NCBI GenBank assembly: GCA_029204225.1 | Contig: CM055092.1 | Span: 74,004,857-74,068,856 of the forward strand | Direction of reading: 5' to 3' | DNA length: 64,000 nucleotides | From: Diphasiastrum complanatum | Lineage: Eukaryota; Streptophyta; Lycopodiopsida; Lycopodiales; Lycopodiaceae | In this document: positions 45,058-55,180 of the stretch, in pieces | Position numbering within the stretch: the first letter of the stretch is position 1 | How the letters are laid out: the number at the start of each line of letters is the position of its first letter | Translations under genes and position numbers: made by a program | The notes under the pieces: generated by a model | Told to the model about the DNA's origin: nothing | Databases searched by the model: none | What the model saw: only the letters and a program-made list of their open reading frames with translations

Positions 45058-47971
45058 TGTTCTTTATGTTCCTAAGTTAACCAAGAATTTGCTTAGTGTT
45101 GGCCAGTTAATGGATAATGGCCTAGATGTACAATTTAAGCATGGAGTTTGTTCCATCCTTAGAAATGATGAATGTATAGCCAAAGGCTTTAAGCAAGGTA
45201 GATTGTTTAAGCTTGATGCTAATATTGCAGTGGAGAGTGTTAACTTGGAAAAGGTGGAGCTATCAAAGGTGGAACTATGGCACAAAAGGTTGGGCCAACC
45301 CAACTACAAAGCCATGGAATCTATGGCTACAAAGGAGCTTGCAGTTGGACTCCCCAAGCATTTGTCAAAGTGTGGGAAGAGATGTGAAGCATGCAGCCTC
45401 TCAAAGGCTCACAAGCTACCCTTCTCAAGATCTACATCAAGATCAGACTCTCCTCTTGAACTCATCCATTCGGATGTTCATAGTTTTTCACATGAGTCTA
45501 ATGGTGGTGCCAAGTACTATGTAATCTTCATTGATAACTATTCTAGATTTTGTTGGATGTACCTCTTGTCTAGCAAATCAATGGTGTTTGATTCTTTTGT
45601 AAAGTTCAAGACTTTGGTAGAAAATCAACTTAGTACCAAGATTAAGGTATTAAGGAGTGATAATGGAGGTGAATATGTCTCCAATAAGTTGATTGCCTTT
45701 GGTATTTCTAATGGCATAAAGAGGGAGTTGTCATGTCCATACACCCCTCAACAAAATGGAGTGAGTGAGAGAAGAAATAGATCTCTTTGTGAGTGTGCTA
45801 AGGCCTTAAGGCTAGATGCTTCTCTATCCAAACCATTTTGGGGTGAAGCAATAACTTGTGCTAACTATTTGTGCAATAGATTGCCAAACCAAGCCATTGG
45901 AGGAATCACACCATTTGAAGCTCTATTTGGAGAGAAGCCCAATCTCAAAGATCTCAAAGTTTTTGGATCCACTTGCTATGTACACCAATCCTTGGATAAG
46001 AGAAGGAAGGATGATGCAACATCCATCAAAGGCATCTTTGTGGGATATGGTGAGAATAGCAAAGGTTATAGAGTCTTCAATCCCATCACTAGCAAGGTGA
46101 TAGTGAGTAGGGATGTTATTTTTTATGAAGGACATGCTTGTGATTTGGATGATAATGCTACTAATCATCTTGATGCCAAGGATCATGCTAGGATGGAGGA
46201 GGACCTTCCAAGTGAAGAAGAACTTGAGGATCCACCTCAAGATGCAAGAACTCCAAGAAGATCTACAAGGGCAAGATCTGAGCCATTGAGGCTCACCTAT
46301 GATGGTCAAGGTGATCAAAGGGAAGGCTCATTATCTTTCACATCTTACACCTTTCTTACTTCAATGTTAGATGAGCCAACATGCTATGAAGATGCTTGTA
46401 AGTCTAAAAGTTGTATGGATGCTATGCAAGTAGAGTATGATGCTCTTATTGAGAATCATACTTGGGATCTTGTGGATCTTCCTCAAGGGAAGAAACCTCT
46501 TGATTGCAAGTGGGTGTTTAGATTGAAGTATAATCAAGATGGATCAATAAGCAAGCATAAAGCTAGGCTTGTTGCCAAAGGTTTTTTACAAACCAAAGGC
46601 ATTGACTATGATGAGACTTTTGCTCCTGTGGCTAAGCTTGTTACTATCAGGTTGATCATTAGTCTTGCTACAACCTTCAATTGGGAGCTATTCCAACTTG
46701 ACTTTACAAATGCATTCCTCAATGGTTATTTGGAGGAAGAGATCTACATGAGGCAACCCAAGGGCTTCATCAAGGCAAAGCATGAAGGAAAGGTGTGTTT
46801 TTTGAAGAAGAGCCTTTATGGGCTCAAGCAAGCACCTAGAGCATGGTACTCTAGGCTAAACTCTTTTCTCATTTCCATCAATTTTGTAATGAGTGCCTAT
46901 GATCCATCATTGTATATAAGTTTTCATGATGGCATGATCATTATTCTTGTTTTGTATGTAGATGACATTATCTTGAGTGGTAATGATCTAGATGGAATTA
47001 GAGATGTAAAAATTGCTTTAGCAAAAGAGTTTAAGATGGTAGATCTCGGCCTATTGAGCTTCATTCTTGGAATAGAGGTTATTAGAGGATGTGATTTTAG
47101 CTTCATTTGTCAATCTAAATATGCTACATCCATCCTAGATAGATTTGGAATGAAGAATTGTAAAGGCATTGAGACACCAATGGAGCAACATGTAAAAGCA
47201 TCTATTGGTTGTGATGAAGCATCCTTTGAGGACATCACATTATATAGAAGGCTTATTAGCTCCTTGATCTATTTAACTATAACTAGACCTGATCTTAGTT
47301 ATAGTGTTGGAAAGTTAAGCCAATTCATGCAAAGTCCTCTAGTTTCACATTGGAAGATGGCCAAAAGAGTTCTTAGATACATTTCATTCACTAAGAATTT
47401 TGGTATTTTGTATAGAGGAACTAATCTTGGCTTAAGAGCCTATAGTGACTCGGATTTTGCAGGTGACAAAGTGGATAGAAGATCAACAAGTGCCTTTGCC
47501 ACCTTTCTATGTGATGGAGTAGTATCATGGCTTTTCAAAAAGCAAGATACCATCTCCCTATCTTCCACAGAATCCGAATACAAGGCCTTGACATCAACAT
47601 GCAAGGAGGTCTTGTGGCTCAAAAGGCTATTGGTGGAGCTTCATGTCATGGAGGAGGAGATCCCTATCATCTATTGTGACAACCAATCAGCCCAATCACT
47701 TGCAACTAATCCTACATTCCATGCAAGGAGCAAACACATCGAAATTGCTCATCATTTCGTGAGGGAAAAAGTGCAAGCTAAAGAGATCAAGCTCCAACAC
47801 GTGCCATCATCAAGTTGCTTGGCTGATTTGTTTACTAAACCTTTACCTAAAGATTCATTTGTCAAGCTTAGATCTTCAATTGGAGTTATTGATAAAAGCA
47901 TTGTGATCTCCAAGGCTAGATTTGAGGAGGAGTGTGAAAAATTACCTACATTGGCAAATCTAGCCATGTAG
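45026..47971 (+). CDS. Copia pol: integrase, reverse transcriptase, RNase H (open for 981 codons)
   Basis: The frame overlaps gag by 32 bases and has no natural ATG at its start (45026 is gtg), so it is the continuation of gag-pol after a frameshift. Order: end of protease (LYVPKLTKNLLSVGQL), LWHKRLGQPNY, integrase zinc region ending CEACSLSKAHK, and integrase core HSDVHSF, FIDNYSRFCW, LRSDNGGEYVSN, YTPQQNGVSERRNRS. RT follows: CKWVFRLKYNQDG, ARLVAKGFLQTKGIDYDETF, KSLYGLKQAPRAWYSRL and LVLYVDDIILSG (YVDD). RNase H: AYSDSDFAGDKVDRRST, SLSSTESEYKAL, IYCDNQSAQSLATNPTFHAR, DLFTKPLP. All catalytic motifs look intact. The last 13 residues (CEKLPTLANLAM) and the stop are encoded by the 3' LTR. Confidence 0.93.
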   Translation: MGSSKRMNLDNVLYVPKLTKNLLSVGQLMDNGLDVQFKHGVCSILRNDECIAKGFKQGRLFKLDANIAVESVNLEKVELSKVELWHKRLGQPNYKAMESMATKELAVGLPKHLSKCGKRCEACSLSKAHKLPFSRSTSRSDSPLELIHSDVHSFSHESNGGAKYYVIFIDNYSRFCWMYLLSSKSMVFDSFVKFKTLVENQLSTKIKVLRSDNGGEYVSNKLIAFGISNGIKRELSCPYTPQQNGVSERRNRSLCECAKALRLDASLSKPFWGEAITCANYLCNRLPNQAIGGITPFEALFGEKPNLKDLKVFGSTCYVHQSLDKRRKDDATSIKGIFVGYGENSKGYRVFNPITSKVIVSRDVIFYEGHACDLDDNATNHLDAKDHARMEEDLPSEEELEDPPQDARTPRRSTRARSEPLRLTYDGQGDQREGSLSFTSYTFLTSMLDEPTCYEDACKSKSCMDAMQVEYDALIENHTWDLVDLPQGKKPLDCKWVFRLKYNQDGSISKHKARLVAKGFLQTKGIDYDETFAPVAKLVTIRLIISLATTFNWELFQLDFTNAFLNGYLEEEIYMRQPKGFIKAKHEGKVCFLKKSLYGLKQAPRAWYSRLNSFLISINFVMSAYDPSLYISFHDGMIIILVLYVDDIILSGNDLDGIRDVKIALAKEFKMVDLGLLSFILGIEVIRGCDFSFICQSKYATSILDRFGMKNCKGIETPMEQHVKASIGCDEASFEDITLYRRLISSLIYLTITRPDLSYSVGKLSQFMQSPLVSHWKMAKRVLRYISFTKNFGILYRGTNLGLRAYSDSDFAGDKVDRRSTSAFATFLCDGVVSWLFKKQDTISLSSTESEYKALTSTCKEVLWLKRLLVELHVMEEEIPIIYCDNQSAQSLATNPTFHARSKHIEIAHHFVREKVQAKEIKLQHVPSSSCLADLFTKPLPKDSFVKLRSSIGVIDKSIVISKARFEEECEKLPTLANLAM
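47924..47932 (+). other. Copia polypurine tract
   Basis: gaggaggag directly before the 3' LTR; the usual plus-strand primer position. Confidence 0.85.
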
Positions 47972-48623
47972 AATATTCTACATTTTGTCAATATTTTTTG
48001 TTGGTTACTTGAATGGCCAAAGTGCCACTTGTACATACACACCTAAAGTAGGTTACCACGAGTCAAGAGGAGTGGTTGTGTCTATTTGGTAGTGATTCCT
48101 ACTTTGTAGGATCTAGACCATGATTTATGATGAGATTTGTACCTACCATGCACCTACCAAGCATGACTCTTGGATCTAGGCTAGGGTTTTCACATTAGGG
48201 CAAGAAAGTAGAGTCTACTTCCTTATTACATGCTGGATTTTCACCTAACTTTGCAAAGGAAGTGTGTTTTACTATGTATTTCCATTCTCCATAGTGAGAA
48301 GACAGAAACTTTTTGGAGCCTCAAGGAGAAACTCGAGTTTCCTCTCATTGTATGGTGATTACTCTATTTTTCCAATGAAACCCAGCTTTGGCACTTTGTA
48401 AACACTGTCTACAGGCCGTACTACAGCCTTATTTCCACATGTGTGGAGTTGGATTAGACTATTTGATCAATGCTTTGATTGTCTCTACTTGTTTCCTATC
48501 AAGCTGCTAAACTAGATCTTGTTTTCTGATGACTACTTTCTGATAGATTGTTTAACAAGCATACAATCACCTTGTGGATCATTCAAAGATCCATTTATGG
48601 TCCTTAGTACTGTACTTTTCATA
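47933..48623 (+). repeat. Copia 3' LTR (691 bp)
   Basis: Same length as the 5' LTR; ends TTTTCATA where the 5' copy ends CACA, then the target duplication ggagg. Confidence 0.94.
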
Positions 48624-48754
48624 GGAGGCATTATTTGTATGGTGTGGAATTCTATGTGTACACCGACCATAACACTTTGAAATATTTTTGCAACCAGCCA
48701 GACCTCAGAGGGCTGCAAGCCAGATGGGTTGAGTTGATACAGGAATTTCACATG
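48624..48754 (+). pseudogene. Gypsy RNase H, right part
   Basis: After the duplicated ggagg the frame continues RHYLYGVEFYVYTDHNTLKY, CNQPDLRGLQARWVELIQEF. This completes the RNase H fold interrupted at 42634. It is cut again after cacatg by the foldback element. Confidence 0.87.
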
Positions 48755-49848
48755 CATTAGGGCCCTTTTTGGACTCAAAAAGGGCCTCTTCACTAATTAT
48801 AATTAGTGTTAATGACGACATGTGTACCAATAAAAGAGTGACAATTGAGATAGAATGGTCCATATGACATGGCACATCCAATGGCCTAGATCAAATCCCA
48901 AAATCTAACTCACCCGCTAACCACACTATAACTACACTCTCTAGCCCCTTATTGATGACAATGTCACACTCAAAAGCAAGGTCCAATTTCAAATTTTGAA
49001 TTTGTGAAGGACTAAAATTTTTTTGCACTTAATCTGTATTTGTTTTAAGCTTGTTTTGGAGAGAAAAGAGGTTTTAAATTTTTTTTACATTTCATATTGA
49101 AGTTAAGATTAAAAAAAAGGCACAAGGGGAGGTCCCCCCTTGTACCATAAAGAAAAAAAAAATTAAATTAAGGGGGGGTCCCCCCCCCCTCCCACTCCAC
49201 GCTCCCCCTGCACGGTCAGCCTCCCAAAGCTCCTCCCTGCTCGCAACCCACTCCGGGCACCAACCTCATTCGCCGCCCAACTCGCTCATGGTCCCAACTC
49301 CCCTACGAGCTCCCTCATGCTCCCCGCTCACGTCGCTTCTGTTCTGGGCCCTCTCGGGATCTGTGCCCTCTCCGGACCTGGGCAGCAACGGGGCTGGCGG
49401 CCCGGAGTGGGTTGCGAGCAAGGAGAGAGTTGCACGGTACCGTGCAGGGGGGGCGTGGAGTGAAGCGGGGGGGTGTAAGACCTCCCATCACATTTAATTT
49501 ATTTTTTTTATGGTACAAGGGGGAGGGGGGGAGTCCTCTCCTTGTACCTTTTTTTAAATCTAAACTTTAATATGGAATGTAAAAAAATTTGAAACCTCTT
49601 CTCTCCAAAACAAGCTTAAAAAAATACGGATGAAGTGCAAAAAAAAATAATATTTTTACAAGCATTGAATTCAATTTTTTATTCATTTAATATACTAGGT
49701 TCAAGTGCAACCTATGCGACTAGGTTCTAACTCAAGCTAAACCCAAGGTGAACTGCCACATAGGACTATTAGCAAGTGAATTAATCCAGATTATCAAACT
49801 AGTTTAGGCAAGGAAGAGGCCCTTTTTGAGTCCAAAAAGTGCCTAATG
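48755..49848. mobile_element. Foldback-type element with long inverted repeats (1.1 kb)
   Basis: The outer ends are about 38-base inverted repeats (cattagggccctttttggac... at 48755; complement ending at 49848) with few mismatches. Inner arms of about 250 bases, 49010-49262 and 49383-49670, are also inverted and about 85-90% similar by eye. They include aagcttgttttggagaga, lggtaccat-type C/G runs and ctcgcaacccactccgggc. The loop at 49263-49382 is GC-rich. No transposase; the frames in the core are low-complexity. Precise removal rejoins the Gypsy codons for QEFHM and EIRYKKGAKN. Target duplication unclear (possibly atg). Confidence 0.82.
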
Positions 49849-50957
49849 GAGATTCGGTACAAGAAGGGTGCCAAAAATTGTGTGGCTGATGCATTATCTC
49901 GGATATTGTATCAGATGTCTTTTGTGGTCATTGAAAATGACCTAATTGCTGAGATTAAGCAGGCTTAGTAGGAGGATCCTCATTGTCAAGGAATCGTGAG
50001 GGAGGCAAATCTTGCGCAAGTAGAATCTCAGGATGAGAGTTCTGGTCTCTTGACTCACATTTACCTTAAATATACCATAGAAGATGGTATGATCAGGAGA
50101 AATGGCAAACTTCTCAGTCCAGCTTGTGAGGAGCTGCATAGGAAGATTGTCCATTTGTGTCATGATAGCCCTAGTGCAGGTCATCTTGGTGTGGATAAGA
50201 CCTATGAGTTGATCTTATGTAACTTCTGGTGGCCTAAGCTTAAAAAAGATGTTTACCATTATGTGACGCACTGTTTGAAGTGCCAAGTCACTAAAGTTGA
50301 AAGGATTAAACCTCATGGAGTTTTACACCCACTACTTATGCCAGAAGGAAGATGGGAGAGTATCTCCATGGATTTTGTCACCAACTTGCCTCACACGCAA
50401 TTGCAGCATGATTCTATCTTGGTCATATTTGACAAACTCACGAAAATGGCACATTTCATTCCAACGCATAAAAAGATTGATGCGGCTGGAGTAGCTAATT
50501 TGTTTATCGAGCATGTGTTCATGGATTGTCGTCATCCATAGTGTCTGACCAAGGTACTCGATTCACTGGAAACTTTTGGACTACATTTATGGCCAAACTT
50601 GAAGTCCAATTGAGAATGAGCAGTACGGAGCATCCTGAAATGGATGGACAAACTGAGAGAGTTAACCAGACCTTAGAGGATATGCTTAGGGCATTTGTTG
50701 GGAATAAGCAAACTCAGTGGGAGAAGTACTTGCCACTATTAGAATTTGCTTACAATGACAAGAAAAATGTGAGTACTAAGATGAGTCCTTTTGAGCTTAA
50801 TTATGGTTTTAGGCCAGCTAGCCCTGTTACAGTAGGAATTTCTCATAGGGTGCCTACTGCGGCTAATTTCCTAACTCAAATGAATGAAATGCTTGAGTTA
50901 GCAAAGGTCAATATTAGGCAAGCGATGGATCGAGCTAAGTCTAACCCTTTTGACATG
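49849..50957 (+). pseudogene. Gypsy integrase
   Basis: RNase H-integrase link EIRYKKGAKNCVADALSRI, then MSFVVIENDLIAEIKQA with a stop. The zinc-binding domain follows: HRKIVHLCHDSPSAGHLGVD, then HCLKCQVTK. The DDE core has SISMDFVTNLPHTQLQHDS, SSIVSDQGTRFTGNFW and STEHPEMDGQTERVNQTLED. A frameshift separates 49996-50541 from 50526-51119. The C-terminal part (FELNYGFRPASPVTVG, LAKVNIRQAMDRAKSNP) ends at about 50957; the further 50 residues of the open frame are chance read-through into the next fragment. Confidence 0.87.
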
Positions 50958-52130
50958 CAGAGGGCTGCTCACCATTCTACTTGCTACACCCTACAACTTT
51001 CTTTGGCCACTTGCAGCATTTCTTGCTTATCATGCAGGAAATCTACTGCAACTTCCACCTTGAGACCTTTGAGACTGACCGAAACTGGCAACGCGGCTGA
51101 AAGCCGTACATCAGCATAAAAGGACTGAATCCAATGGCAGAATGCTTTGCACTATTGTGCACAAACTCAAGCATTGGGAGTACTTTTTTCAATCAGACTG
51201 TCGGTGAGAAACATATGCTCTAAGCATGTTTTTCAATGTCTGGTTAATACGTTTTGTCTGCCCATCAGATTCTGGGTGATCTAAAAAACTAATACTAACT
51301 GTTGTTTCAAGTCAAATACTAACTGTCAAAACTTGCCATTGAATTTGGAGTCACGGTCACCAACAATATCATTCGGCCAGCCATACAATCTGAACAACTT
51401 CTCAACAAAAAGCTGGGCTAGTTCATATGCCTTGACAGTTAATTTAGTTGGTATTAATTGTGCCATCTTAGTTAGCCTCTCAACCACCACCCAAATGGCA
51501 TCGTGATTACTCTGGGTTTTAGGGAGTCCAATCGCAAAATCCATTGAAATACTTTCCCATTTCTTGTTGGGAATTTCCAAGGGATGTAGATTACCCACAA
51601 CTTTGAGTCTTTCTGTTTTATTTTGTTGGCAAAGTTCACAACCTTGAACATATGCCTCGACATGACCTTTCATCTTTGGCCAGAAGAAATTATGCTTGAC
51701 AAGGTCAAGTCTCCTCTGTATGTCTGGACCAGCACAAGGGCTGTCATGACATTGTTGCGGGATTTGGACCTGCAAGTCTTCCCTATCCTGCACACAAACC
51801 TTTCCCTTACAGAAAAGCAAGCCATTCCTTATGGAATAGTCTTCAAGTATCTTGTCATTTCGGGATTGCTTGGGATCCTGCCTCCCAAGGTCATCACTAG
51901 ATCTAGAATTTTCTGCAGGACATCTAGCTAGATGCGACCGAAAAATCCATCGGTTCGACAAAGATCCCGAAGTGAAAGATACAAATCAAATTGGATCTCA
52001 GCAAAGCATAACTGACAAATCTCTCCAATCCGACTCAACGCATCGGCAACATTCAATTCATGCTTCTGTATCCGAGAACATTGAAAATGTCCAAGCATCT
52101 GCAGCAATCCCAGCCAGAAGAAAGAGAAGT
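50958..52130 (-). pseudogene. Second Ty3/Gypsy integrase fragment, opposite strand
   Basis: On the - strand: RNase H-integrase link (FFWLGLLQMLGHFQCSRIQK, HELNVADALSRI) at about 52130-52010. The zinc domain comes next (CHDSPCAGPDIQRRLDLVKH, FFWPKMKGHVEAYVQGCELC). The core has SISMDFAIGLPKTQSNHDA and YGWPNDIVGDRDSKFNGKF, then DHPESDGQTKRINQTLKNML beyond 51290. The C-terminal region (VAVDFLHDKQEMLQVAKES) ends near 50960. It has stops and small gaps. It meets the + strand Gypsy near the same integrase position, tail to tail. It belongs to a family distinct from the + strand copy. Confidence 0.83.
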
Positions 52131-53337
52131 GCTCTAAGACCACCTATAGAACCAAATCAAGTACTAGCAAATAAAATGCTAAATCTCAAGAGGAAATTAC
52201 TTGATAATATGTCCCAATCACAAAATATAGAGCATTTGTGGTTATTGGAATATTATTTTTTACCGGGTGTCAAATGATACAAATGTTGAATGGATAGAGA
52301 TTTGGACGGCAGAGAAATTTTTAAACCTCTGGAACACTTTGAATATAGAAGAGAAAGGTTGTCTACCGAGGGGTATTGTTCAAGGTGTGTTTGTAGTGAA
52401 GTACTTATAGGGAATTCATTTAATATGTAATCCCTAGAATACATCAGATTGAAAGAAGCAAAATTCATTAAGCAGTCAGACATTATTTTCAGAAAACACC
52501 ACTACCTAAAATTTGGTCTTTCAGTTAATTCTCAAATTCTAAATATACATAATTATCTAAAGAAAAACTATATTGATCAGTTAGTAAATGTTTACTACCC
52601 ATCTTCATGGCAAGTGTACATAACTTGGGAAGATAATTACTCAATTATTTATGATGATATGAAACATGATTCATAAGCGATAAAATAAGGTGACATATAA
52701 ATCAACTGAATTGGCAAATTCTTTTATATGCAAAACATTGTTGAGTGTTGAATTATTATTTGGTCGGCTTGAATATTGGTTTATAACGAAAGAGCTAACA
52801 TTGTTGCATATAATCAAAAAAGGAGGCTTGGATGCATCTCAGGATTACTCTAACGCAATTCAGAAAACAAGTTATTTAAATCTATATATACTAAAAAAAA
52901 GTGGTTTTCGGGTAGCTCACGCTGCCCATCACGTCTCACGGGCAATGTGAGCTGCCCGCAAACTCATGTTTTTAAGTAAAAAAGGCTGGGGAAGGGTGAA
53001 GGCCACAGGCATGGGTGGGCACGGGCCCACCGCCCTCACATTTGAATTTGCTCGCCGTTGGGCGGGCAGGCGTTACTAGTATAAGCTAAAAACATCTGGA
53101 CATCGCAGAGCGGGCTTGTATTCAAATATTATAGTTCAAGACAAAAGCGACAGCCGAGACTGGTCCGCATTTTTCAATATTGAATGTGAATTTTTTTTCG
53201 AGCTACAACAGAGGCTTAGCATTCATTGGAGAAATCCTGAATTTTCAAATGCCAATTACAATAAATATTTGGCGGAGATTCAGTATAACAGTTCATCATC
53301 AGAGGGATCCGACAATACAGAGGGCGAGGACATGTAG
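52131..53337 (+). pseudogene. Unidentified coding-like remnant
   Basis: Several + strand frames in series have protein-like composition but no family I recognise. 52131-52277 has PIEPNQVLANKMLNLKRKLL and 52449-52676 has KFGLSVNSQILNIHNYLKKN and VYYPSSWQVYITWEDNYSII. 52690-52900 has KTLLSVELLFGRLEYWFITK, and 53080-53337 has FFELQQRLSIHWRNPEFSNA and an acidic SSSSEGSDNTEGEDM end. A GC-rich insert (about 52905-53095) seems to break it. Stops and shifts make it non-functional. It could be a decayed endogenous viral or transposon protein; I cannot assign it. Confidence 0.35.
52905..53095. repeat. GC-rich insertion-like block
   Basis: The stretch is far more GC-rich than its flanks, with complementary words such as ggtagctcacgctgcccatc and gggcaatgtgagctgccc that can form a hairpin. 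A tactagtata boundary lies on the right. It separates two protein-like frames, suggesting a small insertion. Confidence 0.4.
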
Positions 53338-54509
53338 ATGCTCTACATGTTGCCTTTTGTATGATTTGGAATTATCTTTTGTGAAAGAAATATCTTTGAG
53401 GAAGTTTATTTTTTATTTTATAGACATTTGTTAATGTAAACTAAGATTAGACTAAGTTCATTACGATGTACAGTCGAAGACCAAGTCGATTCCATGTCGA
53501 AATCAATTCCAATCCAGTATCGATTTTATATTTCGACCCTTTACCTTAAGAAAATGGTTATAGCAATTAGAACAGTTACAGTGGTTATTACACGTTGAAG
53601 ACAACCGCGAGGCTACAAAGAGTCGATGTAGCCTCATTTTGAAGTAATGCAAGATAGAGAGATTTGTTCAATTCTCAGTCTAGCACATGGTGAATGAATA
53701 GTTATTGCAATCTCTTCTCATTTCGAATTTTACTTATGAATGTAATTTCATGCAGTAGAATCTGTAGGTTGAATTAACTGATCAATGTTTACGATGTATG
53801 ATACAATACATAGATTTGCTTAGTACATGTCATGCTAAGCAAATATATGATTCTTTATACTAGTACAATTGTGCATTCTTCAAAGTACATGGGTGAAATG
53901 ACGTAGGATGTGGATTCTTGTTGTCATTTGCATTGAGGCGTAACTATCAAGTCGAAAATGAGAATGTGTAGCATGGAAATTATATACTAATGTTTGTGTA
54001 ATTGATTGTTGAATTGATTCGAGCTAGCACTGATTATACAAGTTGATTGTATATCAACACCAAATGCATTGGAAAATATAATAAAACCAATCTTTATTAT
54101 GAATCATGTCCATATTTAACCTTGACGGTACCGGCCACCTGTAATAAACATCTGTTGATGACCAATTAATCATCTATTTCACAACATAAACATCAGAAGA
54201 AAATAATATTATCAATTTCGATCTTTTATGGGAAACGACATCATATATACTACATTTAAAATCATAAAATATGATTCAGTGAGTTACGACAAGCTTTTGT
54301 ATACTGATCTTTAGCTTTGGTTGTTTTGGCTCTACAATTGTATTTTTAGGTGTCGTAAACGATTTCTTGGTGGCACTCTCAAAAGTTTGATCGCAATGTG
54401 TGATAAGTGAAGAACATCATAGACAATAACAAACTCATCACCACATGTATGAGAGTGAATGGAAACTGATTTTGTAAGTTGAATGCATTCTTAGTATTGT
54501 CCTTAAAAA
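53338..54509. other. No gene recognised
   Basis: AT-rich, stop-rich on both strands. No repeat structure noted. Confidence 0.45.
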
Positions 54510-55180
54510 ACCAATACGGACGAGATCTATAGATGATTCAAAGTATTTCATTAAGTTTATTGATGATTCTTAAAGCAAAAAGACATAGATCTACTTTGTG
54601 TGATAGAAATCGTATGCTTTTGTTTGTTTATGTACATTCATGAGTCTTGTTGAGAAGCAAAGTGATTGTCATATTGAAATCATTAGATCTGATAATGACA
54701 AGAGTACATCAAATGCTTTCAATGAGTTTTGTAGACAACTAAGAATCAAAAGATAGATAATTGCACCATATGCACCACAACAAAATGGTGTAGCAAGGAG
54801 AAAGAATAGGACCATGATGGAAATGGCCAAATCTATGTTGAAGCACAAGAATCTGCCCAAGCACAAGAACCTTTCATGCCAACGCTTGTAGTATACTAGA
54901 TTATGTGCTTAATAGACGTCCAACAAAATCAATGGATGGAATGATACATGAGGAAGCAATCACATGTAAAAAAGCCAATGTATTTCATTTTAGAATCTTT
55001 GCTTGTGACACATATGCACATGTGCTTAAAGAGAAGTGAAAGAAGCTTGATGCAAATCAATTGACTACATATATATGGGATATGATGTGCATGCCAAAGC
55101 ATATTGGTTGGATGATAGAGAAGACAAGAAAATTGTGATCAACAAAAATGAAATGTGGATGTCAATGTTGTATCAACAAT
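54510..55180 (+). pseudogene. Ty1/Copia integrase remnant
   Basis: Decayed frames show KYFIKFIDDS, FMSLVEKQSDCHIEIIRSDN, then FNEFCRQLRIKR with a stop. IIAPYAPQQNGVARRKNRTM, EMAKSMLKHKNLP and YMGYDVHAKAYWL-like sequence follow. The end of integrase and a short linker fade out by 55180. No RT, RNase H or LTR. Confidence 0.75.

Larger units (their letters stand above)
42635..48623 (+). mobile_element. Young, nearly intact Ty1/Copia element (5989 bp)
   Basis: Two LTRs of exactly 691 bp (42635-43325 and 47933-48623) differ at about 11 positions by eye (about 1.6%). The target duplication ggagg lies at 42630-42634 and 48624-48628. Primer site tggtatcagagc is at 43326-43337 and polypurine tract gaggaggag at 47924-47932. 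Coding: gag-protease 43957-45057 and integrase-RT-RNase H 45026-47971, joined by a single frame change. It is inserted in the RNase H of a Gypsy. This is the youngest large insertion in the window. Confidence 0.95.
40495..50957 (+). mobile_element. Ty3/Gypsy element, interrupted by a Copia and a foldback element
   Basis: 5' LTR about 40495-40788 (TATA-like gtgtataag near 40620), primer site tggtatcagagc at 40789-40800 and leader to about 41470. Gag is 41470-42190, RNase H 42225-42634 continuing at 48629-48754, integrase 49849-50957. The Copia (42635-48623) splits RNase H and the foldback element (48755-49848) splits the RNase H-integrase link. Removing both restores a continuous coding order. 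Protease and RT are absent, as in the related copy at 11955. No 3' LTR: the element stops at 50957 against an opposing Gypsy fragment. Confidence 0.88.

Noticed and set aside
49288-49497. Possible GC-rich gene in the foldback core
   Set aside because: The sequence is part of an inverted repeat with no start context or motif; frames on both strands are equally open.
50960-51119. C-terminal 50 residues of the Gypsy integrase frame
   Set aside because: They are read-through into the antisense of the opposing Gypsy fragment, not an integrase tail.
51852-52277. 141-aa + strand frame
   Set aside because: Its first two thirds are antisense to the - strand Gypsy integrase; only the part after about 52130 may be real.
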